Below, piece after piece: positions 15,239-23,369 of a stretch of DNA of 64,000 nt. The translations under genes and the position numbers were made by a program. The DNA lies in contig NZ_CAMQSF010000011.1 in the NCBI RefSeq assembly GCF_947036865.1, positions 1-64,000 on the forward strand. Reading direction: 5' to 3'. The notes beneath the pieces are model-generated. The model searched no databases. It was not told where the DNA came from and saw only the letters and a program-made list of their open reading frames with translations. Source of the stretch: an uncultured Caulobacter sp. Its GTDB lineage: Bacteria > Pseudomonadota > Alphaproteobacteria > Caulobacterales > Caulobacteraceae. Every line of letters starts with the position of its first letter. Within the stretch, counting starts at the first letter, position 1.

Positions 15239-15314
15239 GGGCGGGGCGCGATCGACGACTTCATGGCCAAGGTCCTAGTGACAAACCCCGCCGACGTCAT
15301 TCCCATTGGCCTCT

Positions 15315-15329
15315 AAAATGTAAGACTTT
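15315..15329. promoter_or_regulatory. Candidate GntR operator before ribD
   Basis: AAAATGTAAGACTTT contains the GT-N3-AC core of FCD-type GntR operators with A/T flanks forming an imperfect palindrome. It sits midway between the divergent GntR and ribD genes. Confidence 0.35.
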
Positions 15330-15382
15330 CGAACGGCGACAAGCGCTTGGCCCGGGCCGGCCGCCCGCTCTAAGTCGCCGCC

Positions 15383-16381
15383 ATGTCCTGCCCCCACCCT
15401 GCTCCCGGCGCCGTCGCATCGGCGTTCCAACAGGCCCTTGAAGCCGGCGCGGCCCTGGCCGGCGCCACCGCGCCCAATCCACCGGTCGGGTGCGCCGCCC
15501 TAGCCGCCGATGGCGAGATCCTGGCTGTCGCCGCCCACCATGGCGCCGGTCACGCCCATGCCGAGGTCGCCGCGCTGGAAGCCTGTCGCCAGACCGGCCG
15601 GCTGGATGCGGTGAGCGCCCTCGTCGTCACGCTCGAACCCTGCAATCACCACGGCCGCACCCCGCCCTGCGTCGAGACCATCCTGGCCAGTCCCGTCCGC
15701 GCCGTCTGGATCGGCACGCCAGATCCGAACCCGGCGGTGCGCGGCGGAGGCGCGCGCCAGCTCGCCGCCGCCGGTCTGGACGTGACCTTCGCCGCCGACC
15801 TGCCCCACCCGATGGCGCCGCGGCTGGCCGCCCGGAGCGCCCGGCTCATCGCGCCCTTCGCGCGGCGCCTGCGAAGCGGCCGGCCGTGGGTGACGGTCAA
15901 GCAGGCCCTGCGATCGGATGGCTCCATGATCCCGCCCGCCGGCGCCAAGACCTTCACCAGCGCCACGTCGCTGGACCTGGCGCACGCCTTGCGCCGCCGC
16001 GCTGACGCCATCGTCACCGGCTCTGGCACGATCCTGGCCGACAGCCCTCTCTTCACCGTGCGGCGGGTCCCCGACCCGCGCCTGTCCCCGCGCCGCCTGG
16101 CCATCCTCGACCGCCGCCGCCGCGTCCCGGCCGCCTATCTGGCCCGGGCACGGATGCAGGGCTTCGCGCCGAGCCTACACGACGACCTGCCGACGCTGCT
16201 GGCGCAACTGGCGGAAGATGGCGCCCTGGAGGCTTTGATTGAGGCTGGGCCGACCGTGACCACGGCGGTGCTGGCCGGCGATCTCTGGGATGAGCACGTC
16301 GTCATCAGGACAGCGGACGCGGCCGATCAGGACGACCGGATCGAGGTTCGGCTGGCCCACGATCTGGAGGCCCGCGCCTGA
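15383..16381 (+). CDS. ribD: Riboflavin deaminase/reductase RibD
   Basis: A bifunctional enzyme of 332 residues: pyrimidine deaminase then reductase. The deaminase zinc site is visible as HAE (59-61), Cys87 in EPCNHHGRTPPC and Cys96. The C-terminal reductase domain begins near residue 170 (WVTVKQALRSDGSM) and includes SGTILADSPLFTVR. It is slightly shorter than typical RibD (about 360-380). It is the first gene of a tight ribD-ribE-ribBA-ribH operon and shares the A of its stop with the next ATG. No FMN riboswitch is visible upstream. Confidence 0.92.
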   Translation: MSCPHPAPGAVASAFQQALEAGAALAGATAPNPPVGCAALAADGEILAVAAHHGAGHAHAEVAALEACRQTGRLDAVSALVVTLEPCNHHGRTPPCVETILASPVRAVWIGTPDPNPAVRGGGARQLAAAGLDVTFAADLPHPMAPRLAARSARLIAPFARRLRSGRPWVTVKQALRSDGSMIPPAGAKTFTSATSLDLAHALRRRADAIVTGSGTILADSPLFTVRRVPDPRLSPRRLAILDRRRRVPAAYLARARMQGFAPSLHDDLPTLLAQLAEDGALEALIEAGPTVTTAVLAGDLWDEHVVIRTADAADQDDRIEVRLAHDLEARA

Positions 16382-17007
16382 TGTTCACCGGGATCATCGA
16401 GACCGTCGGCGAGACCCTGTGGGTGACGCAAGCGGGGGACGGCGCCCTCAAGATCGGCCTGGCCACTGGGTTTTCCGATCTGACCCTGGGCGAAAGCGTC
16501 GCCGTCGATGGCGTCTGCCTGACGGTGATCGCCCAGGACGACGCTGGAGAGGCCACCTTCTTCCTCAGCGCCGAGACGCTGGCGCGCAGTACCTTCCCGA
16601 CCCTCGCCGTCGGCGCCCGCGTCAATCTCGAACGGGCGCTGCAGGTGTCGGCGCGGCTGTCGGGTCACATCGTGCAGGGTCATGTCGATGGCCTGGCGCG
16701 GATCACGGCCATCACCGGCGACGAGGACGATCGTCGCGTGCGCCTCAGACTGCCCGACGGCCTCTGGCCCTACTGCGTCGAGAAGGGATCGATCACCCTG
16801 AACGGCATCAGCCTGACCCTGACCGATGTCGGCCCGATCCAGGCCCCTGACGGGTTCAGCGTCGGCGTCGCCCTCATTCCCCACACCTGGACCCACACCA
16901 CCCTGCGGCACGCGGTCGTCGGCGATCTCGTCAATGTCGAAGTCGACGTGCTGGCCAAATATGCGGAGCGTCTATGTCACGTCTATCTGAAGCGCTCGCA
17001 CGCCTGA
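16381..17007 (+). CDS. ribE: Riboflavin synthase alpha chain
   Basis: A 208-residue riboflavin synthase that dismutates two lumazines to riboflavin. It opens with the diagnostic MFTGIIETVG and has two lumazine-binding repeats: SVAVDGVCLTV in the first, GSITLNGISLTLTDV in the second, with GHIVQGHVDG between. It is translationally coupled to ribD by a one-base overlap, and its end overlaps the start of ribBA by 34 bases in another frame. Confidence 0.93.
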   Translation: MFTGIIETVGETLWVTQAGDGALKIGLATGFSDLTLGESVAVDGVCLTVIAQDDAGEATFFLSAETLARSTFPTLAVGARVNLERALQVSARLSGHIVQGHVDGLARITAITGDEDDRRVRLRLPDGLWPYCVEKGSITLNGISLTLTDVGPIQAPDGFSVGVALIPHTWTHTTLRHAVVGDLVNVEVDVLAKYAERLCHVYLKRSHA

Positions 17008-18152
17008 GGGCGGGCGGGATGATCATCGTGGTCGACGACGTCGACCGGGAGAACGAAGGCGACCTGGTCATGGCCGCCGAGCATGTCGACGCCGCCGCCA
17101 TCGCGTTCATGGCCAAGGAAGGCAGCGGGCTGATCTGCCTGTCGCTGGAGGCCGGGGCCGTCGAGCGCCTGGGCCTGGCGCCCATGGTCGCCGACAACCG
17201 CACCCGACGCGGCACGGCCTTCACGGTCTCGATCGAGGCGGCGGAAGGCATCGACACCGGCATCTCGGCCCACGACCGGGCCAAGACCATCGCCGCGGCC
17301 ACCGCGCCGGGCGCATCCGCCGTCGACCTGGTCTCGCCGGGCCACGTCTTCCCGCTGCGGGCCGCGCCGGGCGGCGTCCTGGCCCGCCGCGGTCACACCG
17401 AGGCCTCCATCGATCTGGCGAAACTGGCCGGACTGAGGCCCGCCGCCGTGATCTGCGAGATCATGAACCCCGACGGCGCGATGGCGCGGGGCCCGAGCCT
17501 GGACGCCTTCGCGGCGCGTCACGACCTGCCGATCGTCTCGATCGCCGAGCTGGTGGCCCATCGTCAGGCTGTGACCGAAGTGGCGCGCTCGCACCTGCCC
17601 AGCGCGCGCGGCGACTTTGAAGTCGTGGCGTTCCGGTCGGCGGAAGCTGAACACCTGGCCCTGATCGCCGGTCCGCGCGATGGCGCCGCGCCGTTGGTCC
17701 GTATCCACTCGGAGTGCCTGACCGGCGACGCCCTGGGCTCTGGGCGATGCGACTGTGGCGAGCAGCTGCGCGCCGCGATGGACCGCATCGGCCAGGAAGG
17801 CGGTGTGCTGATCTATCTGGGCGGTCACGAAGGGCGGGGCCTTGGCCTGGCCAACAAGATCGCCGCCTACGCCCTGCAGGACCAAGGTCTCGACACGGTG
17901 TCGGCCAACCATGCCTTGGGCTTCGTCGACGACGCGCGCGACTACGGCGCGGCGTGCCAGATCCTGCAGGCCCTGGGCGTGCGGCAGGTGCGCCTGATGA
18001 CAAACAATCCGCGCAAGGCCGAGGCCGTGACGGCCGGCGGCCTGACCGTGGTCGAGCGCGTGCCGGTGCTGGCCCCGATCACCGCCGACAACGCCGCCTA
18101 TCTCAACGCCAAACGCGACCGGCTTGGCCATGACCTCGGTCACGTCGCCTGA
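16974..18152 (+). CDS. ribBA: DHBP synthase / GTP cyclohydrolase II fusion
   Basis: A 392-residue fusion. The N-terminal dihydroxybutanone-phosphate synthase has DDVDRENEGDLVMAAEH (21-37) and RRGHTEASIDLA. The C-terminal cyclohydrolase II (from ~200) keeps its zinc cysteines (Cys248, Cys259, Cys261 in HSECLTGDALGSGRCDCG) and TNNPRK. The active loop reads YLGGHEGRGLGL rather than the usual YLRQEGRGIGL, closer to the RGHEGRG form I associate with actinobacterial enzymes. Both halves look catalytically competent. The ATG at 16974 lies inside ribE. Confidence 0.92.
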   Translation: MSRLSEALARLRAGGMIIVVDDVDRENEGDLVMAAEHVDAAAIAFMAKEGSGLICLSLEAGAVERLGLAPMVADNRTRRGTAFTVSIEAAEGIDTGISAHDRAKTIAAATAPGASAVDLVSPGHVFPLRAAPGGVLARRGHTEASIDLAKLAGLRPAAVICEIMNPDGAMARGPSLDAFAARHDLPIVSIAELVAHRQAVTEVARSHLPSARGDFEVVAFRSAEAEHLALIAGPRDGAAPLVRIHSECLTGDALGSGRCDCGEQLRAAMDRIGQEGGVLIYLGGHEGRGLGLANKIAAYALQDQGLDTVSANHALGFVDDARDYGAACQILQALGVRQVRLMTNNPRKAEAVTAGGLTVVERVPVLAPITADNAAYLNAKRDRLGHDLGHVA

Positions 18153-18166
18153 AAGGACCTCACGCC

Positions 18167-18622
18167 ATGACCCATGATCTTCCCCGCATCGCCCTCGTCG
18201 TCAGCCGCTTCAATGCCGACATTGTTGACGGCCTGGTGCTGGGCGCCCGCGCGGTCCTCGAGGCCGAGGGCGTCAGCCTGGGCGAGGAGGACATCGTGGA
18301 GGCCCCGGGCGCTTTCGAGTTGCCGCTGATCGCCCAGACCCTGGCCGCCAGCGGGCGGTTCGATGGGATCGTCTGCCTGGGCTGCGTCATCAAGGGCGAC
18401 ACCGCGCACTTCGAGTATATCAGCCAGGGGGTCGCGGCCGGCCTGATGACTGCGGGGCTCAGCACCGGACGGCCGATCAGCTTCGGCGTCCTGACGACCT
18501 ACGACGAAGACCAGGCCCTGGCCCGCAGCCGCGAGGACGTAGACAACAAGGGCCGCGAGGCCGCCCACGCCTGTCTCCAGGCCTGGCGGACGCTCCGGTC
18601 GATCAGATCACGCGCGGCCTAG
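18167..18622 (+). CDS. ribH: Lumazine synthase
   Basis: A 151-residue 6,7-dimethyl-8-ribityllumazine synthase, the third-step enzyme joining the RibBA and RibD products. It has VVSRFNADIVDGLVLGA, EAPGAFELPLIAQ, GCVIKGDTAHFEYIS and FGVLTT, which build the substrate pocket with the catalytic His in the HFEY segment. It lies 14 bases after ribBA behind AAAGGACC. It is the last gene of the operon and is followed by an interrupted hairpin. nusB, which usually follows ribH on alphaproteobacterial chromosomes, is absent. Confidence 0.92.
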   Translation: MTHDLPRIALVVSRFNADIVDGLVLGARAVLEAEGVSLGEEDIVEAPGAFELPLIAQTLAASGRFDGIVCLGCVIKGDTAHFEYISQGVAAGLMTAGLSTGRPISFGVLTTYDEDQALARSREDVDNKGREAAHACLQAWRTLRSIRSRAA

Positions 18623-18687
18623 ACGGCGCCGCAGGCCGACGACCGCCCGGACTGAACGGCGTCGCCGATTGGGGAGCGGGTGACTGC

Positions 18688-18719
18688 CACAGGAACGGGC
18701 GAACACGCCCATTCCTGTG
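18688..18719 (+). terminator. Hairpin after the riboflavin operon
   Basis: CACAGGAA-C-GGGCG pairs with CGCCC-A-TTCCTGTG around an AACA loop, a 13-bp stem with one mismatch, 65 bases after ribH. Confidence 0.6.
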
Positions 18720-18853
18720 TCGAACACTCGACATCGAATACTGTCTAACCTCCTGACTTTGCTCTGGAACCAAAGTCTTTCGCTGGGATTGAAGCTGCAG
18801 TGAGCGGCCTCGGCAAAGGTTGTCCGGGCCGGCGGTGAGGACAGGGCCAGCCC

Positions 18854-19456
18854 ATGACGACGGCGTCACGCGACAAGATCTTCGAAAAAGAACTGGTTTC
18901 GCAGATCCCCCACCTGCGCGCGTTCGCCCGCTCGCTCTGTGGGGATGCGGTTCAGGCCGACGACTTGGCCCAGGACGCCGTCGCCAAGGCCTGGCGCTGC
19001 CGTGAAAGCTTCGAGCTGGGCACCAACATGCGCGCCTGGACCTTCATGATCCTGCGCAACCAGTTCCTGTCTGAGAAGCGGCGCAGCTGGCGGTCGGTGG
19101 AACTGGATCAGGAACGGGCCGAGCAGACCCTGGTCGCCACCGACAATCCAGCCGCCGCGATCGAGCTGGACGATGTCCGCCAGGCGCTGATGGCGCTGCC
19201 GGTCCCGCAGCGCGAAGCCCTGATCATGGTCGGGGCCGGCGGCTTTTCCTACGAAGAGGCCGCCGCGGTGATGAACGTGGCGATCGGCACGGTGAAGAGC
19301 CGGGTCAACCGCGCGCGCACCGAGCTGCAACGCCTGCTGGAGACTGGCGACTATGCCCGCGATGGCCGCCCGGTCGGCGAGGCCATGGCCGCGCTCACCC
19401 CCTGGGACGTGGCGCAACGCGCCGACGTCGTGCTGGACGCGCAGTCGGCCGCGTGA
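18854..19456 (+). CDS. EcfG-type ECF sigma factor
   Basis: A 200-residue ECF sigma factor. Region 2 is at residues ~15-85 (LRAFARSLCGDAVQADDLAQDAVAKAW, then MRAWTFMILRNQFLSEKRR) and region 4 at ~115-170 (LPVPQREALIMVGAGGFSYEEAAAVMNVAIGTVKSRVNRARTEL). The FSYEEAA and VGxGG features match the alphaproteobacterial general stress (EcfG/SigT) group. No NepR or PhyR gene is adjacent, so it is probably a secondary EcfG paralogue. It overlaps the downstream Nramp-family gene by four bases. An EcfG-type promoter lies before the flavoprotein at 20843. Confidence 0.87.
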   Translation: MTTASRDKIFEKELVSQIPHLRAFARSLCGDAVQADDLAQDAVAKAWRCRESFELGTNMRAWTFMILRNQFLSEKRRSWRSVELDQERAEQTLVATDNPAAAIELDDVRQALMALPVPQREALIMVGAGGFSYEEAAAVMNVAIGTVKSRVNRARTELQRLLETGDYARDGRPVGEAMAALTPWDVAQRADVVLDAQSAA

Positions 19457-20751
19457 CGGCCGCCCCGCCCCCGGACACCACCCAGCGCCCGGCGACCAGC
19501 CTGCTGCGCAAGCTCGGACCTGGTCTCGTCACCGGGGCGGCGGACGATGATCCCAGCGGCATCGCCACCTATTCCCAGACCGGCGCGCAGTTCGGCTATG
19601 GCCTCTTGTGGACCATGGTCCTGACCTATCCGCTGATGAGCGCGATCCAGCTGGTCAGCGCCCAGATCGGTCGGGTGACCGGCAAGGGCCTAGCGGCCAA
19701 TCTTGGCGAGGTGATGCCGCGCTGGGCGGTCAATCTGCTGGTGGTTCTGCTGCTGGTGGCCAACACCATCAACATCGGCGCGAACCTGGCGGCCATGGGC
19801 GCGGCCGCCGAGCTTCTCGCCCATCGCGGGTCCCACATCTTCACCGTGGGGTTCGCGGTGCTCTCGCTACTGCTGCAGCTCTTCGTGCCTTACCAGCGCT
19901 ACGTCGCGTTCCTCAAATGGCTGACCTTCGTCCTGCTGGCCTATGTCGCGGTGCTGTTCACCGTGAAGCTCGATTGGACCTCGGTCATCCAGGGTCTGGT
20001 CTGGCCGCGCGCGCAGCCGTCGGCGGCGCTGATCACGGCGATCGTGGCCATCTTCGGGACCACGATCAGCCCGTATCTCTTCTTCTGGCAAGCCGCCCAG
20101 GAGGTCGAGGAGGTCAATCGCAAGGCCCATGCCAAGCCGCTGACCGAAGCGCCCAAACAGGCCGGCCGGGCCATGCGGCGCATCCGGCTCGACACCCTGG
20201 TCGGCATGGCCGTCTCCAACCTGGTGGCCATCGCCATCATGCTGGCCACCGCCGCCACTCTGCATGTCCAGGGCAAGACCGACATCACCAGCGCCGCCGA
20301 CGCGGCGCGGGCCCTGGAGCCGGCCGCCGGGCGCTTTGCCTTCCTGCTGTTCGCGCTGGGCATCATCGGCACCGGCCTATTGTCCGTCCCGGTACTGGCC
20401 GGCTCGGCCGCCTATGCGGTCGGGGAGTGCCGCAAGTGGAAGTGCGGCCTGGCGCACAAGCCGTGGGAGGCGCCGGGGTTCTATGGCGTGATCGCCGCGG
20501 CCACCCTGCTGGGGGTCGGTATCGACTGGTCGCCGCTCGACCCGATGAAGGCGCTGTTCTGGAGCGCGGTGATCAACGGCGTGATCGCCGTGCCGATGAT
20601 GGCGGCGATGATGCGGGTGGCTTCGCGGCCCGGCCAGATGGGGCAGTTCGTGGTCGGGCGCGGTGTGCGCCTGCTGGGATGGATCGCCACGGTCGTGATG
20701 GGCCTGGCGGTGGCGGCCATGGCGCTCTCGCCGCTGCTGCCGCGCGGCTGA
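19453..20751 (+). CDS. Nramp-family transporter, atypical metal site
   Basis: A 432-residue inner-membrane protein with about 11 transmembrane helices, of the Nramp divalent-metal superfamily. In helix 1 the usual DPGN reads DDDPSG (31-36). In helix 6 the metal-binding Met-Pro-His reads Ser206-Pro207-Tyr208 (GTTISPYLFF). Loss of the methionine argues against classical Mn/Fe selectivity; Mg, Al or a non-metal substrate are alternatives. It begins inside the last codons of the sigma factor gene (GTGA overlap), so the two are coupled. Confidence 0.87.
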   Translation: MTAAPPPDTTQRPATSLLRKLGPGLVTGAADDDPSGIATYSQTGAQFGYGLLWTMVLTYPLMSAIQLVSAQIGRVTGKGLAANLGEVMPRWAVNLLVVLLLVANTINIGANLAAMGAAAELLAHRGSHIFTVGFAVLSLLLQLFVPYQRYVAFLKWLTFVLLAYVAVLFTVKLDWTSVIQGLVWPRAQPSAALITAIVAIFGTTISPYLFFWQAAQEVEEVNRKAHAKPLTEAPKQAGRAMRRIRLDTLVGMAVSNLVAIAIMLATAATLHVQGKTDITSAADAARALEPAAGRFAFLLFALGIIGTGLLSVPVLAGSAAYAVGECRKWKCGLAHKPWEAPGFYGVIAAATLLGVGIDWSPLDPMKALFWSAVINGVIAVPMMAAMMRVASRPGQMGQFVVGRGVRLLGWIATVVMGLAVAAMALSPLLPRG

Positions 20752-20781
20752 AGCGGCCGGGCGCGGAGTCCTCGCGCAACT

Positions 20782-20807
20782 GGAACCGGGTCAGGTCCAG
20801 TTCCGTT
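20782..20807 (+). promoter_or_regulatory. EcfG-dependent promoter
   Basis: GGAAC at 20782-20786 and CGTT at 20804-20807 are separated by 17 bp, matching the alphaproteobacterial general-stress consensus exactly. It lies 36 bp before the flavoprotein start and in a window that also encodes an EcfG-type sigma factor. Confidence 0.75.
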
Positions 20808-20842
20808 GAGCCGATGGAACCGACGCCGAGAGATAGCGCCCG

Positions 20843-21745
20843 ATGATCTACGACGCCCTCATCGTCGGCGCCGGCCCGGCAGGCCTGACGGCGGCTACCT
20901 ATCTCGGGCGCTTCCGCCGCAAGGTCCTGGTGCTCGACGGCGGCCCGTCCCGCGCCAGCTGGATCCCCGAGAGCCACAACACGCCGGGCTTCCCGCAGGG
21001 AGTTGGCGGCGGAGCGTTGCTCGCCCGTATGCGCGACCAGGCCGAACGCTACGGCGCCGTGTTCCAGACCGCGCGGGCAGAGACCTTCGAGCGTCGCGGC
21101 GACCTTTTCGCGGTACGCCTCTCCGGCGAGAGCGGCGGAACGGTTCAAGGGCGCACCCTGCTGCTCGCCGCTGGCGTGGTGGACATCAAGCCCGACCTTC
21201 CCGGGATCGATGCGGCCATCCGGCGGGCGCTCGTGAGGATCTGCCCGATCTGCGACGCCTATGAGGCCATCGACCAGGCCATTGCGGTGCTCGGCGATGG
21301 GCCGCTGGGCGCGCGCGAAGCGATCTTCCTGCGCACCTATTCCAACCAGGTGACCTTGCTGCATCTGGGCGCGAGCGACGATCTCGACCTTGTGGCGCTG
21401 CGCGAGGCCGGCGTCACCGTGATGGCCACCTCGCTGGGCGCCGTCAGGCTGGAGGACCAGGTGATCGTCGAGACGGGCGACGGTCGGGCGACCTTCGACT
21501 GCCTCTATCTGGCGCTCGGGTGCGAGATGCAGAGCCGTCTGGCGGTGCGGTGGGGCGCCGAGCACGACGACGACGGCAACCTGAACGTCGACGCCCATCA
21601 GCGCTGCTCGATCGACGGCCTCTATGCGGCGGGGGACGTGGTCCGAGGCCTCAACCAGATCGCCATCGCCACGGCCGAGGCGGCGGTCGCGGCCACCGAT
21701 ATCCACCGACGCCTGCGGCAGATCGATCCTTCGCCCGGCGCCTGA
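20843..21745 (+). CDS. Thioredoxin-reductase-like flavoprotein
   Basis: A 300-residue FAD/NAD(P) oxidoreductase of the thioredoxin reductase superfamily. The FAD loop is VGAGPAGLTAATYLGRF (8-24), a redox CPIC motif is at 134-137, the second nucleotide loop is GDGPLGAREA, and the C-terminal FAD motif is GLYAAGDVV. True thioredoxin reductase has CATC; the CPIC variant and the absence of a thioredoxin gene leave the partner unknown. It has its own EcfG-type promoter, so it is probably a stress-induced disulfide or peroxide-defence enzyme. Confidence 0.87.
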   Translation: MIYDALIVGAGPAGLTAATYLGRFRRKVLVLDGGPSRASWIPESHNTPGFPQGVGGGALLARMRDQAERYGAVFQTARAETFERRGDLFAVRLSGESGGTVQGRTLLLAAGVVDIKPDLPGIDAAIRRALVRICPICDAYEAIDQAIAVLGDGPLGAREAIFLRTYSNQVTLLHLGASDDLDLVALREAGVTVMATSLGAVRLEDQVIVETGDGRATFDCLYLALGCEMQSRLAVRWGAEHDDDGNLNVDAHQRCSIDGLYAAGDVVRGLNQIAIATAEAAVAATDIHRRLRQIDPSPGA

Positions 21746-21764
21746 AGGCGGCGCCGGGCGGGGA

Positions 21765-22196
21765 TTACCCGTCGGCCTCTTCCTCGCGCTCGTCGAGGAC
21801 GGCCATCGCGCCCATCAAGTCCAAGATCTGACGCCGCGCGGTGGACGGCAGGGCTGGAAAGTTCCGCGCCAACTCGACGCCCTCGGCCGACATCAGGAAG
21901 GCCTGCGTGGTGCGGGCGATCCGCTCGGCGTCCTGAGCCAGGGCGCTCTCGGGCTCGACGGGATCGGGCAAACCCTCGAAGAACCAGCCGACCGAGGTGT
22001 TCAGCACCGCCGCCATGCCGTGGAGCTTGGAGGCGCTGATCCGGTTGGCGCCGCGCTCGTATTTCTGGAGCTGCTGGAAGGTCAGGCCGACCGCGTCGGC
22101 CAGGGTCGTCTGGCTCATGCCCAGGCTCTTTCGGCGCAGGCGAAGCCGGGCGCCGACATGCAGATCGACGAAGTGGGGTGATGTTTCGGTCGGCAC
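21765..22196 (-). CDS. XRE-family transcriptional regulator
   Basis: A 143-residue protein with a helix-turn-helix at residues ~20-75 (VGARLRLRRKSLGMSQTTLADAVGLTFQQLQKYERGANRISASKL), followed by a short helical C-terminal domain. This is the layout common in Caulobacter regulators. I chose the GTG at 22196 because AGGGAG lies eight bases upstream; a TTG at 22217 is possible. It is convergent with the flavoprotein gene, 20 bases apart. Confidence 0.83.
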   Translation of the reverse strand: MPTETSPHFVDLHVGARLRLRRKSLGMSQTTLADAVGLTFQQLQKYERGANRISASKLHGMAAVLNTSVGWFFEGLPDPVEPESALAQDAERIARTTQAFLMSAEGVELARNFPALPSTARRQILDLMGAMAVLDEREEEADG

Positions 22197-22376
22197 GTCG
22201 GTGCTCCCTGGGCGCAATTGTCCTCAGGGGACATGACGGTTGACCGCCGTTACGCCGAGTCGGTCCAGCAGCCAGCGGTCGCGCGCGGGCGAGTCTCGTC
22301 CCAGACGCGAAAGTCGAGACGCGCAACATCCCCGATCAGGGTTCGCGGCCACGGTCGGCCCGCCCCTCGCGCGTCC

Positions 22377-22607
22377 TCAGCCAAGGGCGCGCACAGCCGC
22401 CAAGAACAACATCAGGGCGCCGAGTAACCCGGCGATCCGGCTAGCGCCCAGAACCAGGCGCTCGAGGCCACGCGTGGTCACCGACGCGCCGAAGCTGCTG
22501 AAGGTTTCCAGCCCGGCCATATTGCGCCGATAGAAGCGACGGCGTTTGACCCACAGGTCGGCAGCGACGGCCAAGGCCACTAGCCCGATACCAACAATCC
22601 ATTCCAT
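22377..22607 (-). CDS. Small membrane protein, unknown
   Basis: A 76-residue protein with two predicted membrane segments, MEWIVGIGLVALAVAADLWV at the start and IAGLLGALMLFLAAV at the end, joined by a basic KRRRFYRRN loop and an LETFSSFGASVTTRGLERLVLG stretch. The ATG follows GGAGG at five bases. No family recognised. Confidence 0.6.
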   Translation of the reverse strand: MEWIVGIGLVALAVAADLWVKRRRFYRRNMAGLETFSSFGASVTTRGLERLVLGASRIAGLLGALMLFLAAVRALG

Positions 22608-22853
22608 GGCAGCCTCCACGCGCCGAACTCAACCCTGGATAAACTATCACACCCCTGGCGACATCCAGAGCCGAACGATCAAGCCACCCGCCCGTCAGGT
22701 CCGCCCACGACCCCGACAATCTCTTCGAGGCCGGAAGAATGTCCCGCCGCCGCGCGCCGCCGCCTTTGCGGCGGCGCGTCGCGACGCGCCTGCCCCCCCC
22801 TGGCCCAGCAAGCCGGAGCGCCCTCCCCGCCCCGGCCGCCTCTGGCGCCAGGC

Positions 22854-23186
22854 CTAGTATTCCTCGGCCAGCATCAGGGTCAGCACCCGCTTGGTCACGG
22901 CCGGGTCGGCCGGATCGGTCGAAGCCATGCAGAGGTCGAGGTCGTAGTAGTCGATCTTCCAGAAGAGCTTGGCGTCGCCGACCATAAAGGCCCCGCAATC
23001 GCGCTCGCCGTGCGGGTTGTTGTCCTCGTGGAAGTCGGTGAAGGCGGTCACGGCGGCGAAGGCCTTCAGCTTGTCGCCCTCAGGCAGCGCGTGAACGCCC
23101 TGGGTCAATACCCAGCCCGCGCCGGGCTCGGCGCGGCAGGCGTCGTTCAGGGCCGCGATGGCGGCGGTATGGTCTTGCTCGGTCAT
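22854..23186 (-). CDS. DUF3768 family protein
   Basis: A 110-residue protein of DUF3768, a family of unknown function on alphaproteobacterial plasmids and integrative elements. Typical features are ALNDACR at the start, VLTQGVHALP, the acidic FTDFHEDNNPHGERDCGAF, FWKIDYYDLDL, and the near-invariant end DPAVTKRVLTLMLAEEY. The start codon follows TAGGAGAAAA. A leader closely related to that of the ParB-like gene lies upstream, which links the two genes to one regulatory scheme. Confidence 0.9.
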   Translation of the reverse strand: MTEQDHTAAIAALNDACRAEPGAGWVLTQGVHALPEGDKLKAFAAVTAFTDFHEDNNPHGERDCGAFMVGDAKLFWKIDYYDLDLCMASTDPADPAVTKRVLTLMLAEEY

Positions 23187-23208
23187 AGGAATTTTCTCCT
23201 AGGTGCTC

Positions 23209-23369
23209 GGGGTCAGGCGCAAAGCGCGCCTGACCCCGACGCCCGTCGGCGAGACCGGGTGTGCAAACGGAGGGGCGGCTTCGCGGGGACCCGGCTGCAG
23301 GACGGCCAAGGGCCGGCCGAAGCTGGGCGGAAGCCGATCCGAAGTGCGCCGAGGGCGGAGCCCTAAGCT
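23209..23369 (-). ncRNA. Candidate structured leader of DUF3768 gene
   Basis: A gene-proximal 12-bp hairpin (23209-23220 with 23226-23237, GGGGTCAGGCGC/GCGCCTGACCCC) abuts the ribosome binding site region. The distal block 23247-23369 is nearly the same as that upstream of the ParB-like gene, with a ~22-base deletion in the middle. The proximal hairpins of the two leaders differ in sequence but occupy the same place, as in a conserved RNA structure. Confidence 0.62.

Noticed and set aside
15239-15382. FMN riboswitch before ribD
   Set aside because: None of the conserved RFN blocks are present in the 144 bases between the GntR and ribD genes.
18760-18790. EcfG autopromoter before the sigma factor gene
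   Set aside because: GGAAC is present near 18771 but the -10 position reads ATTG rather than CGTT at the required spacing.
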